DNA from: Cyathus striatus
Lineage: Eukaryota; Basidiomycota; Agaricomycetes; Agaricales; Nidulariaceae
Length of the DNA: 64,000 bases
Assembly (NCBI GenBank): GCA_025738555.1
Contig: JAOVFP010000014.1
Span: 1,364,001 to 1,428,000 of the forward strand
Direction of reading: 5' to 3'
Shown: positions 1 to 10,899 of the stretch, one piece after another
Position numbering within the stretch: the first letter of the stretch is position 1
Layout of the letters: every line of letters begins with the position of its first letter
Notes under the pieces: model-generated
Seen by the model: the letters and a program-made list of their open reading frames with translations, nothing else
The model's database searches: none
Told to the model about the DNA's origin: nothing
Position numbers and translations under genes: made by a program

Positions 1-1139
1 TGATAGTGACATAAATACCTCAGAGATGGTTTCTCAAAGGCAAGTTTCGGGAGGGTGCTACATCCAGAACCGTGTACAATTCGTCTTCATTTTCAGCATG
101 TAATTATTTATTAGCTTTCAACTATGATTTAAAACGGGTTTTGGCGCAAAGTTGACGAACATCGATCACCATAAGTCGTTTTGTTTTTCTCTGAATGCTT
201 ATTCCGAAATATAATCTCCTTATTATCGATCCTATAACGCTAATTGGTTCTCAGTAAAGGCATCGTAAAATATGAAATATATCAGGTACGGAAGGGGAAA
301 ATTATTTCTGTTTTATATAACAGAGTTGTGCGAAGAATGTACGCTGAAGAATACGTATGGTATATATATCCTGATTTACACTTTTAATAAAAAACTGTGT
401 GGTACTTGTTTTACAGGACGACAACCTGATCGATGAACCAGAAATGAACGATACTAGATACGTCGCAGTGGTTACATTCAAGAGGCTTATCGCAATAATT
501 AAGCACAAATACAACTGACCCAGCACGTATGCATTAACCCGAATGATATCCTTCATGTGGAACCAATATTAGCCTGGTGTTATATATTCGTTCATGGGGG
601 TGTACATCCTGCTTGTGGTGGCCCATCCTACATAGATAGTATATACCATGTTCAAAAAGGAAGAAATTTGCAAATAGTGCAGACAAACCAAATCATCATC
701 TGGAGTGCAGGTAGCAAGTACCAGATCCGATATATTGAGAGATTGAGCAAGTTGCTCACGAAGTGTTTCGCGTGATATCAGTCTAAATTATACTTCATAA
801 GGACTATGCTACATAAGATGCACTTGTGACTTACAAGGAAATGACGGACATAACATGGACTAGATAATAAAAAGGAAGGTTACTCGAGGATAACTAGTTG
901 ATGATGTGCTTACAGTGGGTATTAATTAAGCAAGGAAGATTGCTGTGCTTTTGTTTGTTAGAGTCCAAGCGATAATATAAATCAATACTCACAAGTACAT
1001 AGTATTTCCATTGAAGTGAAACTTTAAGAAAGGTGTTACCGTGACGGTATCGTAACATCAGGTATATAAATATCCTACCAGACATATAGTGAGAATACCA
1101 GATACACTGATTGAGTAGTAAGCGTTTGTAATTATGGTA

Positions 1140-1970
1140 AACGAGTGGTGCACATACTGACCTGGTCGCTGCAGCCCGCTGTATAGCATATTTAATAAGA
1201 TTTTCAACTAGAGAATCGGCTCTATATGAAGTCATATTCCTCAGCCTGAATTAGAAAGTGCGGAACGTTTCAGAGCCTTTACCTTCTACTAATACCCGAA
1301 CGGGACGCTTGCAGAATATATGTAATCGATGCTGTTATTACAATGTCACAAATCGCCATGGCTGCTGCTTGAGTAGTGATAATTTTCTGATGGTCACGTC
1401 AGGTTGTTTTCTCTGCGCACTACCAGAAATACGAAGTTATCACTTACCTTTATTATTATATTCTTCACTCGAAGTGATTCGAATGTTATTTCGATTTGCC
1501 TATATAGACGTAAATTATGAGATCACAGCGGAGAGGCTAGCAGAGGCCATGGTTACATCAATATGACTTGAGCTGATATGCGTAAGAGATAAGCAGACGG
1601 GAGCCATGTTGGCGAGTCCTCACCTAGCCCAGCTCCTGTTGAAATGGGTTAAACACCATCAGCTCAAGTCCGATGCACATTATAGAGGTTGACCTAGTTG
1701 TGTTGACGATAGCATAATCTACTAAGTAAATAAGCTCTTAACGGCAAAAAGTACAGTAAATGTAAAACATACCACAGGAATCGCCAAATACTTCAATCTC
1801 CTTCCTGTATACCCCATGTTTCTCCCAACTGATTGTCTGCTTAGAATGCGAGTAAAGTTCAAATGAATGGTACTTACTTGTCCATATACGTGTTGCATAG
1901 AACCTTAAGTAATGTAGAATTAGCAAAATCATTGAACACGACGGTGTAAATATTGACATTTGTGCAATGA
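1140..1970 (-). pseudogene. Decayed DUF6534-type multi-pass membrane protein
   Basis: Three consecutive minus-strand pieces resemble the DUF6534 membrane proteins common in Agaricomycetes. The first (about 1,970-1,878) is hydrophobic and ends FYATRIWT before a GTAAGT donor. The second ends at 1,283 with ICDIVITASITYIL followed by SRSGISRR, the usual aspartate-containing helix and Arg-Gly turn. The third starts at 1,221 with ADSLVENLIKYAIQ, matching the family segment 'TDSLIDKLIRYAIQ'. The intron between the last two (1,222-1,282, 61 nt) keeps phase. Beyond about 1,160 the expected TM and 'YTNSLLATLN' region is out of frame, and I found no clean first exon, so I call it a relic. A minus-strand hydrophobic ORF at 302-556 could be its 3' end, but that is weak. 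The function of this family is unknown. Confidence 0.45.
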
Positions 1971-1999
1971 ATGCGGTTAGAAAAATGCTGGCATACTTG

Positions 2000-2900
2000 C
2001 CCTACATACATGTATGAGTTTGCTCGAAGATGTTAAGAGGGAACACGTGGTGTTTACCGATACTGAGCTACGCAGAAGCAATGGTCGGCATGAACAGTCC
2101 ATGAATTTTAGGGAGTGAGAAGACATACAAATGAATACCTCCGCCTACTTTCATGTTTTTCCCAAATGAAAACACTAAAATGTCGAGTATTTGAATGTTA
2201 ACGAATATAACTTCTAGCGTTGCTGATATCCTGCCAAAATCAAATGTGTTTATTTAACCAGGTCGTCAGAATCACGAAGAAACTTACGCGAGTAGACAGA
2301 CTACCAGCTTTATTTTGAGGGTATCACGATGGGCGTGGTCATAAAAATACTGAACGACCATGCACTATTAGTAATCGACTCTTGTAAGTTATCTTTGGGG
2401 TGTTGTTAGTTGTAGTTGGGTGAAGACGTACGTACCATCGCAACACCGTAGAAGCTAAAGAGTCATGAGTTCGTCAACCTTCCAAACAGCAAAAGACAAC
2501 ATACACATTATTGGGCATAGTCGATATGAGTTGAGAACCCCGTTTCTTAATGAATATTTCTGTTGGAGGCATGCTCGATGAGGGAGAAGAGTGTCTAGCG
2601 AAATGTGAGATGGTGGTCAGTCTGAGACTCGCAAAGTTGGATGTGGTGTGACAGCATTCCTGGCTTTTCATTTCAAATTCAAACTCATTTGATGGGATGC
2701 GGCCCTGCAAGCTGCAGGTAGTGTTGCCACTGCCCGCCCCGCCCGAAAGCTGCTGAGCCGATGGACTGGGTCAAAGTTAAAATTACATAAGCTGTGCGAC
2801 AAGGAAGCGCGCTACGAGCGCTTCGCTGGCACACACTGCACAGTGACCGTCTTCGTGACTTCAACACTACGACTTCAACTACACCGTGTTACACCTACCT
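2000..2900. other. No gene recognised
   Basis: Only short ORFs in unrelated frames. A GC-rich patch near 2,720-2,840 contains a small inverted repeat around the GCGCTACGAGCGC region. I see no conserved coding motif. Confidence 0.4.
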
Positions 2901-2915
2901 TGCCTCTTGCCTCTT

Positions 2916-3090
2916 ACCCTCACGCTCAACCTAGGATGGACCCACCGCACGACAACAATACGCATAAGAAATTTCCGTGCAGAAGCCCTCCATGTTGAAG
3001 ATGACGAGTTTACCCCTAACCAAAACACATCAACAGCAGCCTGCACTGAAGGTGAAGGAGAGGGGAGAGAAGGGAATCGTTTGTTAGAAT
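2916..3090 (+). pseudogene. Fragment of the IES2-type gene
   Basis: The plus-strand reading TTTIRIRNFRAEAL resembles the N-terminus TTTTPTMRITTRRAAAL of the gene at 32.8-35.9 kb. It continues into a short acidic stretch (EDDEFTPNQ) like the PESDMD region there. Only about 60 codons are comparable and the rest is absent, so this is an isolated relic. Confidence 0.35.
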
Positions 3091-3132
3091 CTTGGTGTTC
3101 GTGTTGAGGCACAGCCACTTAGTTACATAAGG
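3088..3132 (+). repeat. Dispersed repeat R1, copy 1
   Basis: About 45 bp beginning TTGTTAGAATCTTGGTGTTC and running through GAGGCACAGCC to TAGTTACATAA. It is nearly identical to 5,603-5,652. It may be one end of a larger mobile element, but I could not find a matching second end. Confidence 0.55.
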
Positions 3133-3140
3133 TACTTACA

Positions 3141-3245
3141 TAATTCCCACTACCTTTTAAGGTAGTTGGGTATTAGGGACCTTTGGGCCACTGGATATGG
3201 CAATTTGAGGATCTTGGATAAGATCTCAACCTGATTGGCTGGAGT
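3141..3245 (+). repeat. Dispersed repeat R2 with CTACCTTTTAAGGTAG core, copy 1
   Basis: Starts TAATTCCCACTACCTTTTAA and contains the imperfect palindrome ACTACCTT-TT-AAGGTAGT. About 100 bp match the reverse complement of 55,298-55,396, including the later segment GGATCTTG..GATCT..CCTGATTGGCTGG. A 30-bp core copy is also present at 39,621-39,650. Confidence 0.65.
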
Positions 3246-3249
3246 TGTT

Positions 3250-5600
3250 TTTGAATTCTTGTGATCCTTGTGACAATCACTGACCTCCCTTACCACTATC
3301 CACTATCTTCATCATTCTCCCAACATCATTCCCCTTCTCATATACATACTTTGTTCATTCTTCACATGAAAGAGTTTCCATCCATTAAGTGGACCAGCCT
3401 TGGAGACAATCATCTGATTATCTGTTATGTAAGTTCCCTCCCAACTTCCAAACCCATTCCCGAGCTCCAAAGACTCTCACTGCTATTACTAAAACTGCCC
3501 ATGCCGAACTTAATGACTATAAGAAGATGCGTAATCCAACTGAGAGTGTACCGAGCTGAGGAGGTGGTGTGTTGCTGCTGAGCATGTGGAGCACAGATGG
3601 GTGTACTTCTGTGTTGGAAAGGTACTTCATGGGTGGTGTGGGTTCAACATTTAGGATTGCTTCTAGTTCCATAGTGGTTGATGGAAAGCATGAGATAAGG
3701 AGTAGGGTCTCGGTTATTGGAGGACACCGACATGTATAATCACACCCTCGAAGACTCGAAACTGCCAACACTATTTAAATAGTGCCTTTATGTAATGAAA
3801 ACATACACAGATGTCATAGACAGATGATTGATACATATTTCAGGCTGTACTGGAGACAGAGATGGTATCTTCATGTCAATGACAACCCCCTTCTTGAGCC
3901 TCTGGATATGATGGTGTAGCATGACAGCAAATTATGAGTGAGACTTTGCATACCTAAACCTATTTTGGAATAGCAGCATGGCAATAGAATAAACACATTT
4001 GATAGCAGCCTTCAAAAAGTGATGTGGTTTCTGGCTGGCTCCCATGTGTGGTACATAGTTAAAAGTAGTGGTAGCAGTAGGCGAAGGTATGGTTTCAGAA
4101 ACAGGGGAGTCATTAGGAATCATACCATCCATTGTATACCATAACTGAATGCATCAATTATGATAGACAAAGTTGTAATAAACCATTCCAAGAGGAATGA
4201 AGCAGCAAATCCTTAGGGGCATCCTCCATACATCCTTGCACCCCATTTGTGCCTTACACATGGTTTTGCAGCACATCTATGGCCTCTATCCTACTTTCTT
4301 CCAAGTTAACTTTGTGTGTCATGCACTCACATCTCATGAGAACAGTGATTGTGGTCCTCAATGTCGATGTTGTTGCATCAATGAGGCTTTCCATTTGTCA
4401 TGTGTATGTCATAAAACAACATTCCCTACATTCTGATGTTTTGTGGTAGTTTTGACTATCATTTACATATCCAGATTCTAGCGTACATTTTTTCTTTGGT
4501 CACACAATTGAAATAATGTTTCTGTCGTTTATCATAGTTTATAATACTCTCTTATCTTCTGTAAGATTCACAAACAACATTGTTACTGCTCCCCCACCAG
4601 ACTTACAGACTGTAGCATTCGGTAAGTACTATCTTCACTCATAAGTAGTTAAACTAACAAATCACATATCCTCTTCATGGGAACCCCTACACTGGTCGCA
4701 GATATGTATAGCTCGAACTAAGGTGCTTACTTCTGTTGGATATTTGAACCCAGTGTGCTTATTCCTACCCATGTTCCAACCATCTCAACCTGAACACACC
4801 ACACTTTCCCTACTCTCCAATGACCATCTTACCCCCACCAAGAGATTGCTCGTTGTTATGCTGACAGATCTTAGCGGTGTCGACAAATGTTGAGAAGTCT
4901 TTTGTAGGAAAATGAAGGAAATAGAGGGGCATAAGGAGACTGTGGGGCATGTCCCTTGGCTATACACGGTATCTATCATCTATGCAGTCAGTCATCAGCA
5001 CCACAACAGTCACTGCAACAACAACTTGCCAATGCAATCAGAAAAGTAGTACACTGTAAGGAAAAACATTTCGATTTGGCATTCAACGCCAGTGGTCCGG
5101 GCCCACTGTACAGTGCCACAAAAACTCTTTACACATGTTGCCACATGCATTCTCAATAGACTACATGTTATTTACTATACTAGCTTACTATTTAAATCAT
5201 CCATGACTCGCTCAGGTATTTTAAGTATATAAACCCTTGTGTACTTACAGTTCTCTCATTTGAATACACCACACCCATTCACACCTACTGAAGTCCCATT
5301 GCTCATTATTCAACAAGGGTCAAGCAGATCAAGAAGAGTGCCCTCTGGTCGATACTGTCCATATCCTTCTCCAGTATTCACTTTTGCGCTCCCATATCAA
5401 AACCTTAAGCATCTCAGACTTAACTCATACCTACTTCAATCTAAAACTCTCAATTGTATCCTGGGGAGCTGTCTCATTGTTATATCCAAGTGCTATGGAG
5501 CTTGACAGTGATAAGGGCTTAGTCTCCAAGTCGGTTGTTCATTGTATTTCATTATGAAATTGTTATCACTGTAATAAGAATAATATATGTGCAATGTAAA
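3250..5600. other. Gene-free stretch
   Basis: Short ORFs only on both strands. The sequence is CpG-poor (for example 3,900-4,450), which suggests an old, once methylated repeat. I recognise no protein motif, RNA gene or complete element. Confidence 0.4.
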
Positions 5601-5602
5601 TG

Positions 5603-5652
5603 TTGTTAGAATCTGGGTGTTCATGTTGAGGCACAGCCGCATAGTTACATAA
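5603..5652 (+). repeat. Dispersed repeat R1, copy 2
   Basis: Second copy of the repeat at 3,088-3,132, starting TTGTTAGAATCTGGGTGTTC. It differs at a few sites that are mostly C/T or G/A transitions. Confidence 0.55.
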
Positions 5653-5664
5653 TATAGTTATGTA

Positions 5665-6033
5665 ATCATTCTCTGTATGTACACGCGTCGTAGTTTCTGT
5701 GCAATACACGGCTTCATCTGTCACTATCGTCGGTCAGCATTTTCAATCTGGTCTTCCTCCACGGTCAGCTCTTCAACTCTCCCCTTCTATTCTTGACAAA
5801 TGTTGGATTTTGGATTTCACTGAGGTTGGGTAGCTCATGGTAAACAGTTAAATAAGAGAGTAGTGGGCTTTGCTGCTTGCCAGCCCTATTTCTTTTAATC
5901 ATTCTCTGTATGTATGCACGTTGTAGCTTCTGTGCAACTCACTGCTTCGTCTGTCACCATTGTTGGTCTGCGTTTTCAATCTGTTCTTCCTCCACAGTCA
6001 GCTCTTCAAACCCCTCTTCTATTCTTGACATCA
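5665..6033 (+). repeat. Direct repeat of about 135 bp, two copies
   Basis: 5,665-5,801 and 5,898-6,033 align along their length: both start AATCATTCTCTGTATGTA and both contain CTTCCTCCAC.GTCAGCTCTTCAA and CTTCTATTCTTGACA. The first copy keeps CpGs (GTCGTAG, ATCGTCGGTC) where the second has TpG or CpA. The copies are separated by about 95 bp that contain repeat R3. Confidence 0.7.
5861..5902 (+). repeat. Dispersed repeat R3, copy 1
   Basis: The segment GTAGTGGGCTTTGCTGCTTG followed by CCAGCCCTATTTCTTT recurs at 57,172-57,212, where it reads GCCGCTTGCCGGCCC. The differences are CpG to TpG or CpA. The nature of the element is unknown. Confidence 0.55.
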
Positions 6034-6440
6034 TTGTCGATGAGGATGATGATGTTGATGTTGATGTTGAAGAGGTTCATTTCTTTCTCCCATCTTTCCA
6101 CCCCCCCCCGCGTGCTTAATCAATGCATGGATAAAAGACTCACTAAGCTCGTAGAATCAATATCACTACTAGTCAACTTAAGTCAACATCACCTAGTGCA
6201 TCAACATTGCTTTCGGTTCCCCCCTTCCTGTTACTGCAGGAAGAACCAAAGCAGGTGTAAAAGCCTGGCCTTCTATGGCAGACCCCTCCTGGACATATCA
6301 CCCCTCCCATGGCTGCCTGCATGTTAGGCTTTAGCTGGGGACCCCTTGTGCAAGATTGATGCTGCGGAGGCATGTCTTTTGCATTCGGGAGAGGGTGATG
6401 CTGAGGTTGATCCTGAGATGGTGGATGTATGTCGTTTGAG
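6029..6440 (+). pseudogene. Rearranged fragments of the IES2-type gene
   Basis: 6,029-6,080 reads IVDEDDDVDVDVEEVHF on the plus strand, matching the DEESDVDVDVEE exon end of the IES2 gene including its splice-donor region. 6,130-6,260 matches, in opposite orientation, the exon 3/intron junction of that gene (GACTCACTAAGCTC..GTAGAATC and CCCCCTTCCTGTTACTGCAGGAA). 6,345-6,420 matches the exon 2 segment around GCAAGATTGATGC. The order and orientation of the pieces are scrambled, so this is a broken copy. Confidence 0.6.
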
Positions 6441-8396
6441 TGTGATTTGAAGGACGGGGGAGGGCAGATAGATCCTACTTTCATGGGTGTCTATACCTGC
6501 ACAGCTGCAGAAGAGTTCTTGGGGGTTGTTGGGATCCTATCCTTGCTCATTGTGCTTCACTGCGATATGTACCAGGTTCGCATGCTAGTTCCTGATGTTC
6601 TGTCATTGGGGGCATTGGGGGTTCAATTCAACATAGCAAAACTGCTTTCGGAAGCTGTGCTTACTCCTTGTGCTGGCACTCGCGGTGTACTGCTCTGATG
6701 GACATGGTGATTCTGCCATGACATTACTCTTTCACAGGAAGGCATTGAAGACTTCTGGCTCTGGTGGGTTTGAACTGTGCTGCGATCGCATTTGTAGAAA
6801 ATTCTTTTTGGCTCCTTTGCTTTCCCGTCCTGGATGAAATGATTATCAAGGTTGTTCTCAGAGATGCCAGTGGGTTACTATACATGTGAAATATAGACCA
6901 CTTGTCTTCAGCTCATAGACAATTACTTTCATAGTTGGGACAATATAAAATGCTGTTAGGTACCAGACCTATGTGGAGGGGATGGTTGGACCACAGGTGG
7001 ATTTGGGATGTTGTATCAATACTAAGTTTAGTGCTCGTATTTCTCTTTCCTACATTTATCTATGTGTCTATTTTATTCAACCATTTACTTTATTTTCTAT
7101 TCTATGTATACTAATGTATGACTTTTCCTCGAGTCTTCATTACAGGACTTGCGGCACGGCAAGTTCAACGCTGTAGCCAAACAAGTCCGTGCCAAACAAT
7201 GTCAGCTGATCAACACGTCAGCCATTGCGCGTTCAACACGCGTCGAGTAATTTCATTTACCTTTCCTACTTCTTAACTCCCGCTTCTCTCCTCAAGTCTC
7301 TCCTCAAGCCTCAAGCGTTACCTCAAGAGGGGAATCAAGCATGGCAAATGGGTTTTACCTTCGTCGTTCCTCACATGTTGTTATCTCGCGTTGGAAGGAT
7401 AGGGGTTTCAGGCTGAGGAACCGGGTGTCGTATCTTTGTTATTCCTATCTCGTATAACTTACTCTTTTCTTTACTTCCTATTCTAGTTCTTGTTATTGTA
7501 CCATACTAGGGCACACGACGGTGCTTGTTTTCTGTTCTCTACCGACACTTCAACGCTCCATGATGCCATGCTGCACCAGCAGCTTGGGCAACTGCAACTA
7601 CCCTTGGGGAGGGGTAGGACAAGTCATCGCGCCGGTGCCGTGGAGCCTCCTCAAGAAACAAGTTGAGAGCATCATCTGGTTGGTCTCAAGAATAACCGAG
7701 TGTTGAGTCTTCATTTTTACTTACCTTTTGTGTCTCCTCAACGGTCTTTGTACATATCAAATGACTTTGTAGTTATATTGTTATTCCTCTTTGGCTCTGA
7801 CGGCGCGAGAGTACGTGCGCGTCATCCAACTTTGTAGTGCAGCCGCTGTATATTATGCGAGTGCTTTGGCATTTGAGAATCTTACCTCTTTTACGGCTTA
7901 TCCCTTACCGCGCAACAACGAAATTCGAGCTTTAAGTCTTACTGAAGAGCGTCAACACCTCAAGTTATTCAAGAATTATTCAATTATAAGCTAAGTTTTC
8001 ATCAACGTTATACACTAACGTTGTTTTATAGTTCTTCTCCTGTGGCCTAAGAAGTCGGATAGCCGCTCGCTAAGCGTAGCCAAGGTTATTCTACCACACC
8101 TAGTGCCTGAGCACATTGAACTCACTGCCAAAATTATTCCAGCCCATGAAAGGACCAAAGTAAAACATATCCATTCCATGAAAACCTCTCCCCAGATAAA
8201 GTTGTTTTCCATTGTTTTCCACCATCAGGTTAAAATTGTTACATGGATGCCTTTCTCATTCAACAACTTATGCAACAAAGTGCTCTGAAGTGATCTATAA
8301 CAAATTGGATACTACTGAATATACCGAATGAATTGATTCAGTGGATGTTGTAGGCATTGGCATAAGTGCTATCAATAGAATATGGTTAAAAATGAC
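6441..8396. other. Gene-free stretch, possible old retroelement debris
   Basis: No supported gene. 7,140-8,110 is richer in CpG than its surroundings and has repeated CCTCAAG..TCTCCTCAAG motifs near 7,290-7,330. I looked for TG..CA ends with a 5-bp duplication around it and found none. Confidence 0.35.
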
Positions 8397-8406
8397 AGTA
8401 GCAAGT

Positions 8407-9263
8407 AGTGGTGTTGGGGTTCAGTTCCATCCGGTTCAGAGACCATTTTCTCTGAACCTAGAACTGGACCTGAGGTCTGGTTCAGGCCATTTCACTGAAC
8501 CTAGAACTGGACTTGAGGTTCTGGTTCTCTGGGGTCCGGTTCAGGTTCACAGTGTGTTCAAACATTGAACTGGACCGATGGTATTTTTTTTTTTTTTTTC
8601 AACATATTTTAGAAAATTAGTGGTGTAATGTTAATGGTAATTACTAGTACTAAGTACTTTCATTTCAAAAGTAATGCTCACATATTAAGAAAAAGAAGTT
8701 AACAATGGTATTAACTACTTATGTCTACATACATGAAGTAGTTCTCCTTTTGTCCTCTCCAATTCCTCAGAACCTCTGGTCATTGCAAGAATCGCATGGG
8801 GTGAGAGAAGCTGGTTTTTCATTGCATGCTGCTTTCCTGTTCATTGACACACTGCCTTGTCCTTGATTGGTGGTCTGGCACTGGCAGAGGATGCTGCCAT
8901 TAATATTCTGTTACATTACCCTATTCATTGTCTGAGTCATTGTTGATCCATGTGTCCTGTCTATACCGGGTTGAAAGGCAAGATTAACCAGCACATTCTA
9001 TTTTTGTGGTTATCGATGGTCTGGTGGGCTGGGTTTATTACTATATTTCTGCCAAAACAATAACAAAATACTACACTACATTACAGGTTCGAACACGTCC
9101 GAACGTGTCTGGACGTGTTCAGAGTAAACTACAGTTTCGAGAACCAAGAAACGGACATGAGGTTCAGTTCTCCTTAGTAAGCCGAACTTTGGACCAAATG
9201 TACGTCCGGTTCTCGATGGGTTCACGTTCGAACCTAGGTTCGGAACCAAACCCCAACACCACT
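8407..9263. mobile_element. Mutator-like non-autonomous element (857 bp)
   Basis: The ends are perfect 15-bp inverted repeats, AGTGGTGTTGGGGTT at 8,407 and its complement ending at 9,263. Similarity continues with two mismatches over 22 bp. The element is flanked by an exact 10-bp direct repeat AGTAGCAAGT (8,397-8,406 and 9,264-9,273), a target-site duplication of the length left by Mutator-like elements. Both subterminal 150-bp regions are rich in GGTTC/GAACC motifs and can fold back. There is no transposase ORF, and a poly-T run lies at about 8,583-8,599. Confidence 0.85.
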
Positions 9264-9867
9264 AGTAGCAAGTGGCAACCTCCATCGATGGTCACTTCCG
9301 ATTCGGATTTGTGGTCAAATTAAGATTATTTTCCTCTCCGATTGGATGGACTGGGGACATGGGACAGCCTGTCACAAATCCCGCGGGAAACCAGTATAAA
9401 ACTTCTTATCCTGTTGACTCTTTGCCCATTAATGTGACAATAACTAGAAGTGACCATTTATCCAAGCAAGTCTGTTGCCGCACATCAAGAGGTTTATGCC
9501 ACTAAACAAGGGATAACATGTGTTTTGTAAGCAATATATGGAAAGAGTCATGAACAAAAAGAGCTTTATACTTGTAAAAAGGCTTCTTGTGCCACGACAT
9601 TGTCTAACTGCCGATGTTACTGACAATGGTAATGGCACTTGTAGCATGTGCTGGTCGTACAACAATATAGACAATTCTAATACCAATGTAGTTAAATCAA
9701 TTGAATTTTATGAATTTCTCTACAATATTATTTCGTTCCCAAAAACCCTATCCGAGATCGCAATGACGATAATAATACCCCAAGCGCCTATAAAATGGCG
9801 ACAACAGTATGCATGGAAGACAATATTTCGTGAATGTAACCGGAAATGAGCTCGGGCTTCTGCTGAA

Positions 9868-10825
9868 CTAGCTAATTTTTAAACCATGTATCAGTGAAAT
9901 AACATGAACAATAATAGAAGCACTGTATACCATATGTCCTGCGTCTTGAACATATCTCACCGAGGCGGGGGAAGATGCTGTATCCTCGGGACCGGGTTTG
10001 GACAGTAGTGCCCTTCCACCTGCTACCCTGTATTAAGTATCGGCGTCAAGAACATACATCGTCGTATTGATAACAGTGAAACGGACATGACTTCATCTCG
10101 ATCACCCCATATCAGATGAACTGGTATCTCTGCACATGACATGTAAAATGGCTGAAGAATACTTCCATTGCTCAGGTATTTACATCTGTAAATAGCCTAC
10201 AAGTGTACTTGAAGCTTATAGAGTATACATTCAAAGCAACGAATCTACTTACCGCTTCTTGGTCTCTAGAAATTGAGGTTAACACTCCGTTAAACTTATG
10301 CGGCGGAGGTAGCTTGGACGCTGGGTGATCACTCAATGCATATTCCTACCAGGCCATGCCTACCAGTCTTCTTTCTGAAAAGTCGACGCGAGCACCATGA
10401 TATATATCTGCTGAGAGGAAAGCTTTAACTGCACGGACGTATTCCATTGAAGACCCTGTGTTTATATGTTAGACTTGTAACTACCTCCAGCACCACACTA
10501 GTAACTAACAGGAATCTTTACACCGAGCTTGAATTATGTTAGCATTCAGCAGGGCTGATTCTCCGTGATTCGGGTTTTCGATGGAGTACAGTTCCTTCAC
10601 GCGGTACGGCGAGCGGCCAGTGTTGCAAATACCCAAGAAATGTCTGACGGTTACTTCCCATGTTTCCTTGTGTGTTCCGATAGCATGGGTGAGGACGAGT
10701 GTACACCCATCCCGCTCTGTTATGCTGGACGATCCGCTGGTCGAGTAGCGGGTAGCGAGAACGTGGAAGGAGTAAGAAGTGGAAGGTTCAAGGTGGAATT
10801 TCTCGATGATGAGGGAAGCATGCAT
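9868..10825 (-). pseudogene. Alpha/beta-hydrolase, decayed copy
   Basis: Exon 1 (from the ATG at 10,825) contains LVLTHAIGTHKETWEVTV and SIENPNHGESALLN, the oxyanion-loop and NHG(D/E)SA segments of a fungal alpha/beta-hydrolase family. A 55-nt intron with donor CGGT|GTAAAG keeps phase into EYVRAVKAFLSAD and VDFSERRL. Further down are PVHLIWGDRDEV (the acid region) and DAGHMV (the catalytic histidine), then a stop at 9,868-9,870. The exon that should carry the nucleophile elbow (LVGIGHSMGA in relatives) is missing. The sequence after FSERRL runs into stops, and the strand between the acid and histidine regions is disrupted. It is therefore probably an inactive relic. The intact parent would be a hydrolase of unknown substrate. 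Confidence 0.6.
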
Positions 10826-10899
10826 GTTGAAAGGAGGGAAAGAGATGCTTAGGGTGAAATTTTGATAACCGTGTCTTTCCTCTTTCATTCATACTTATA

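Noticed and set aside
7140..8110. Possible solo LTR
   Set aside because: Candidate TG..CA ends had no 5-bp flanking duplication and no inverted TG/CA motif.
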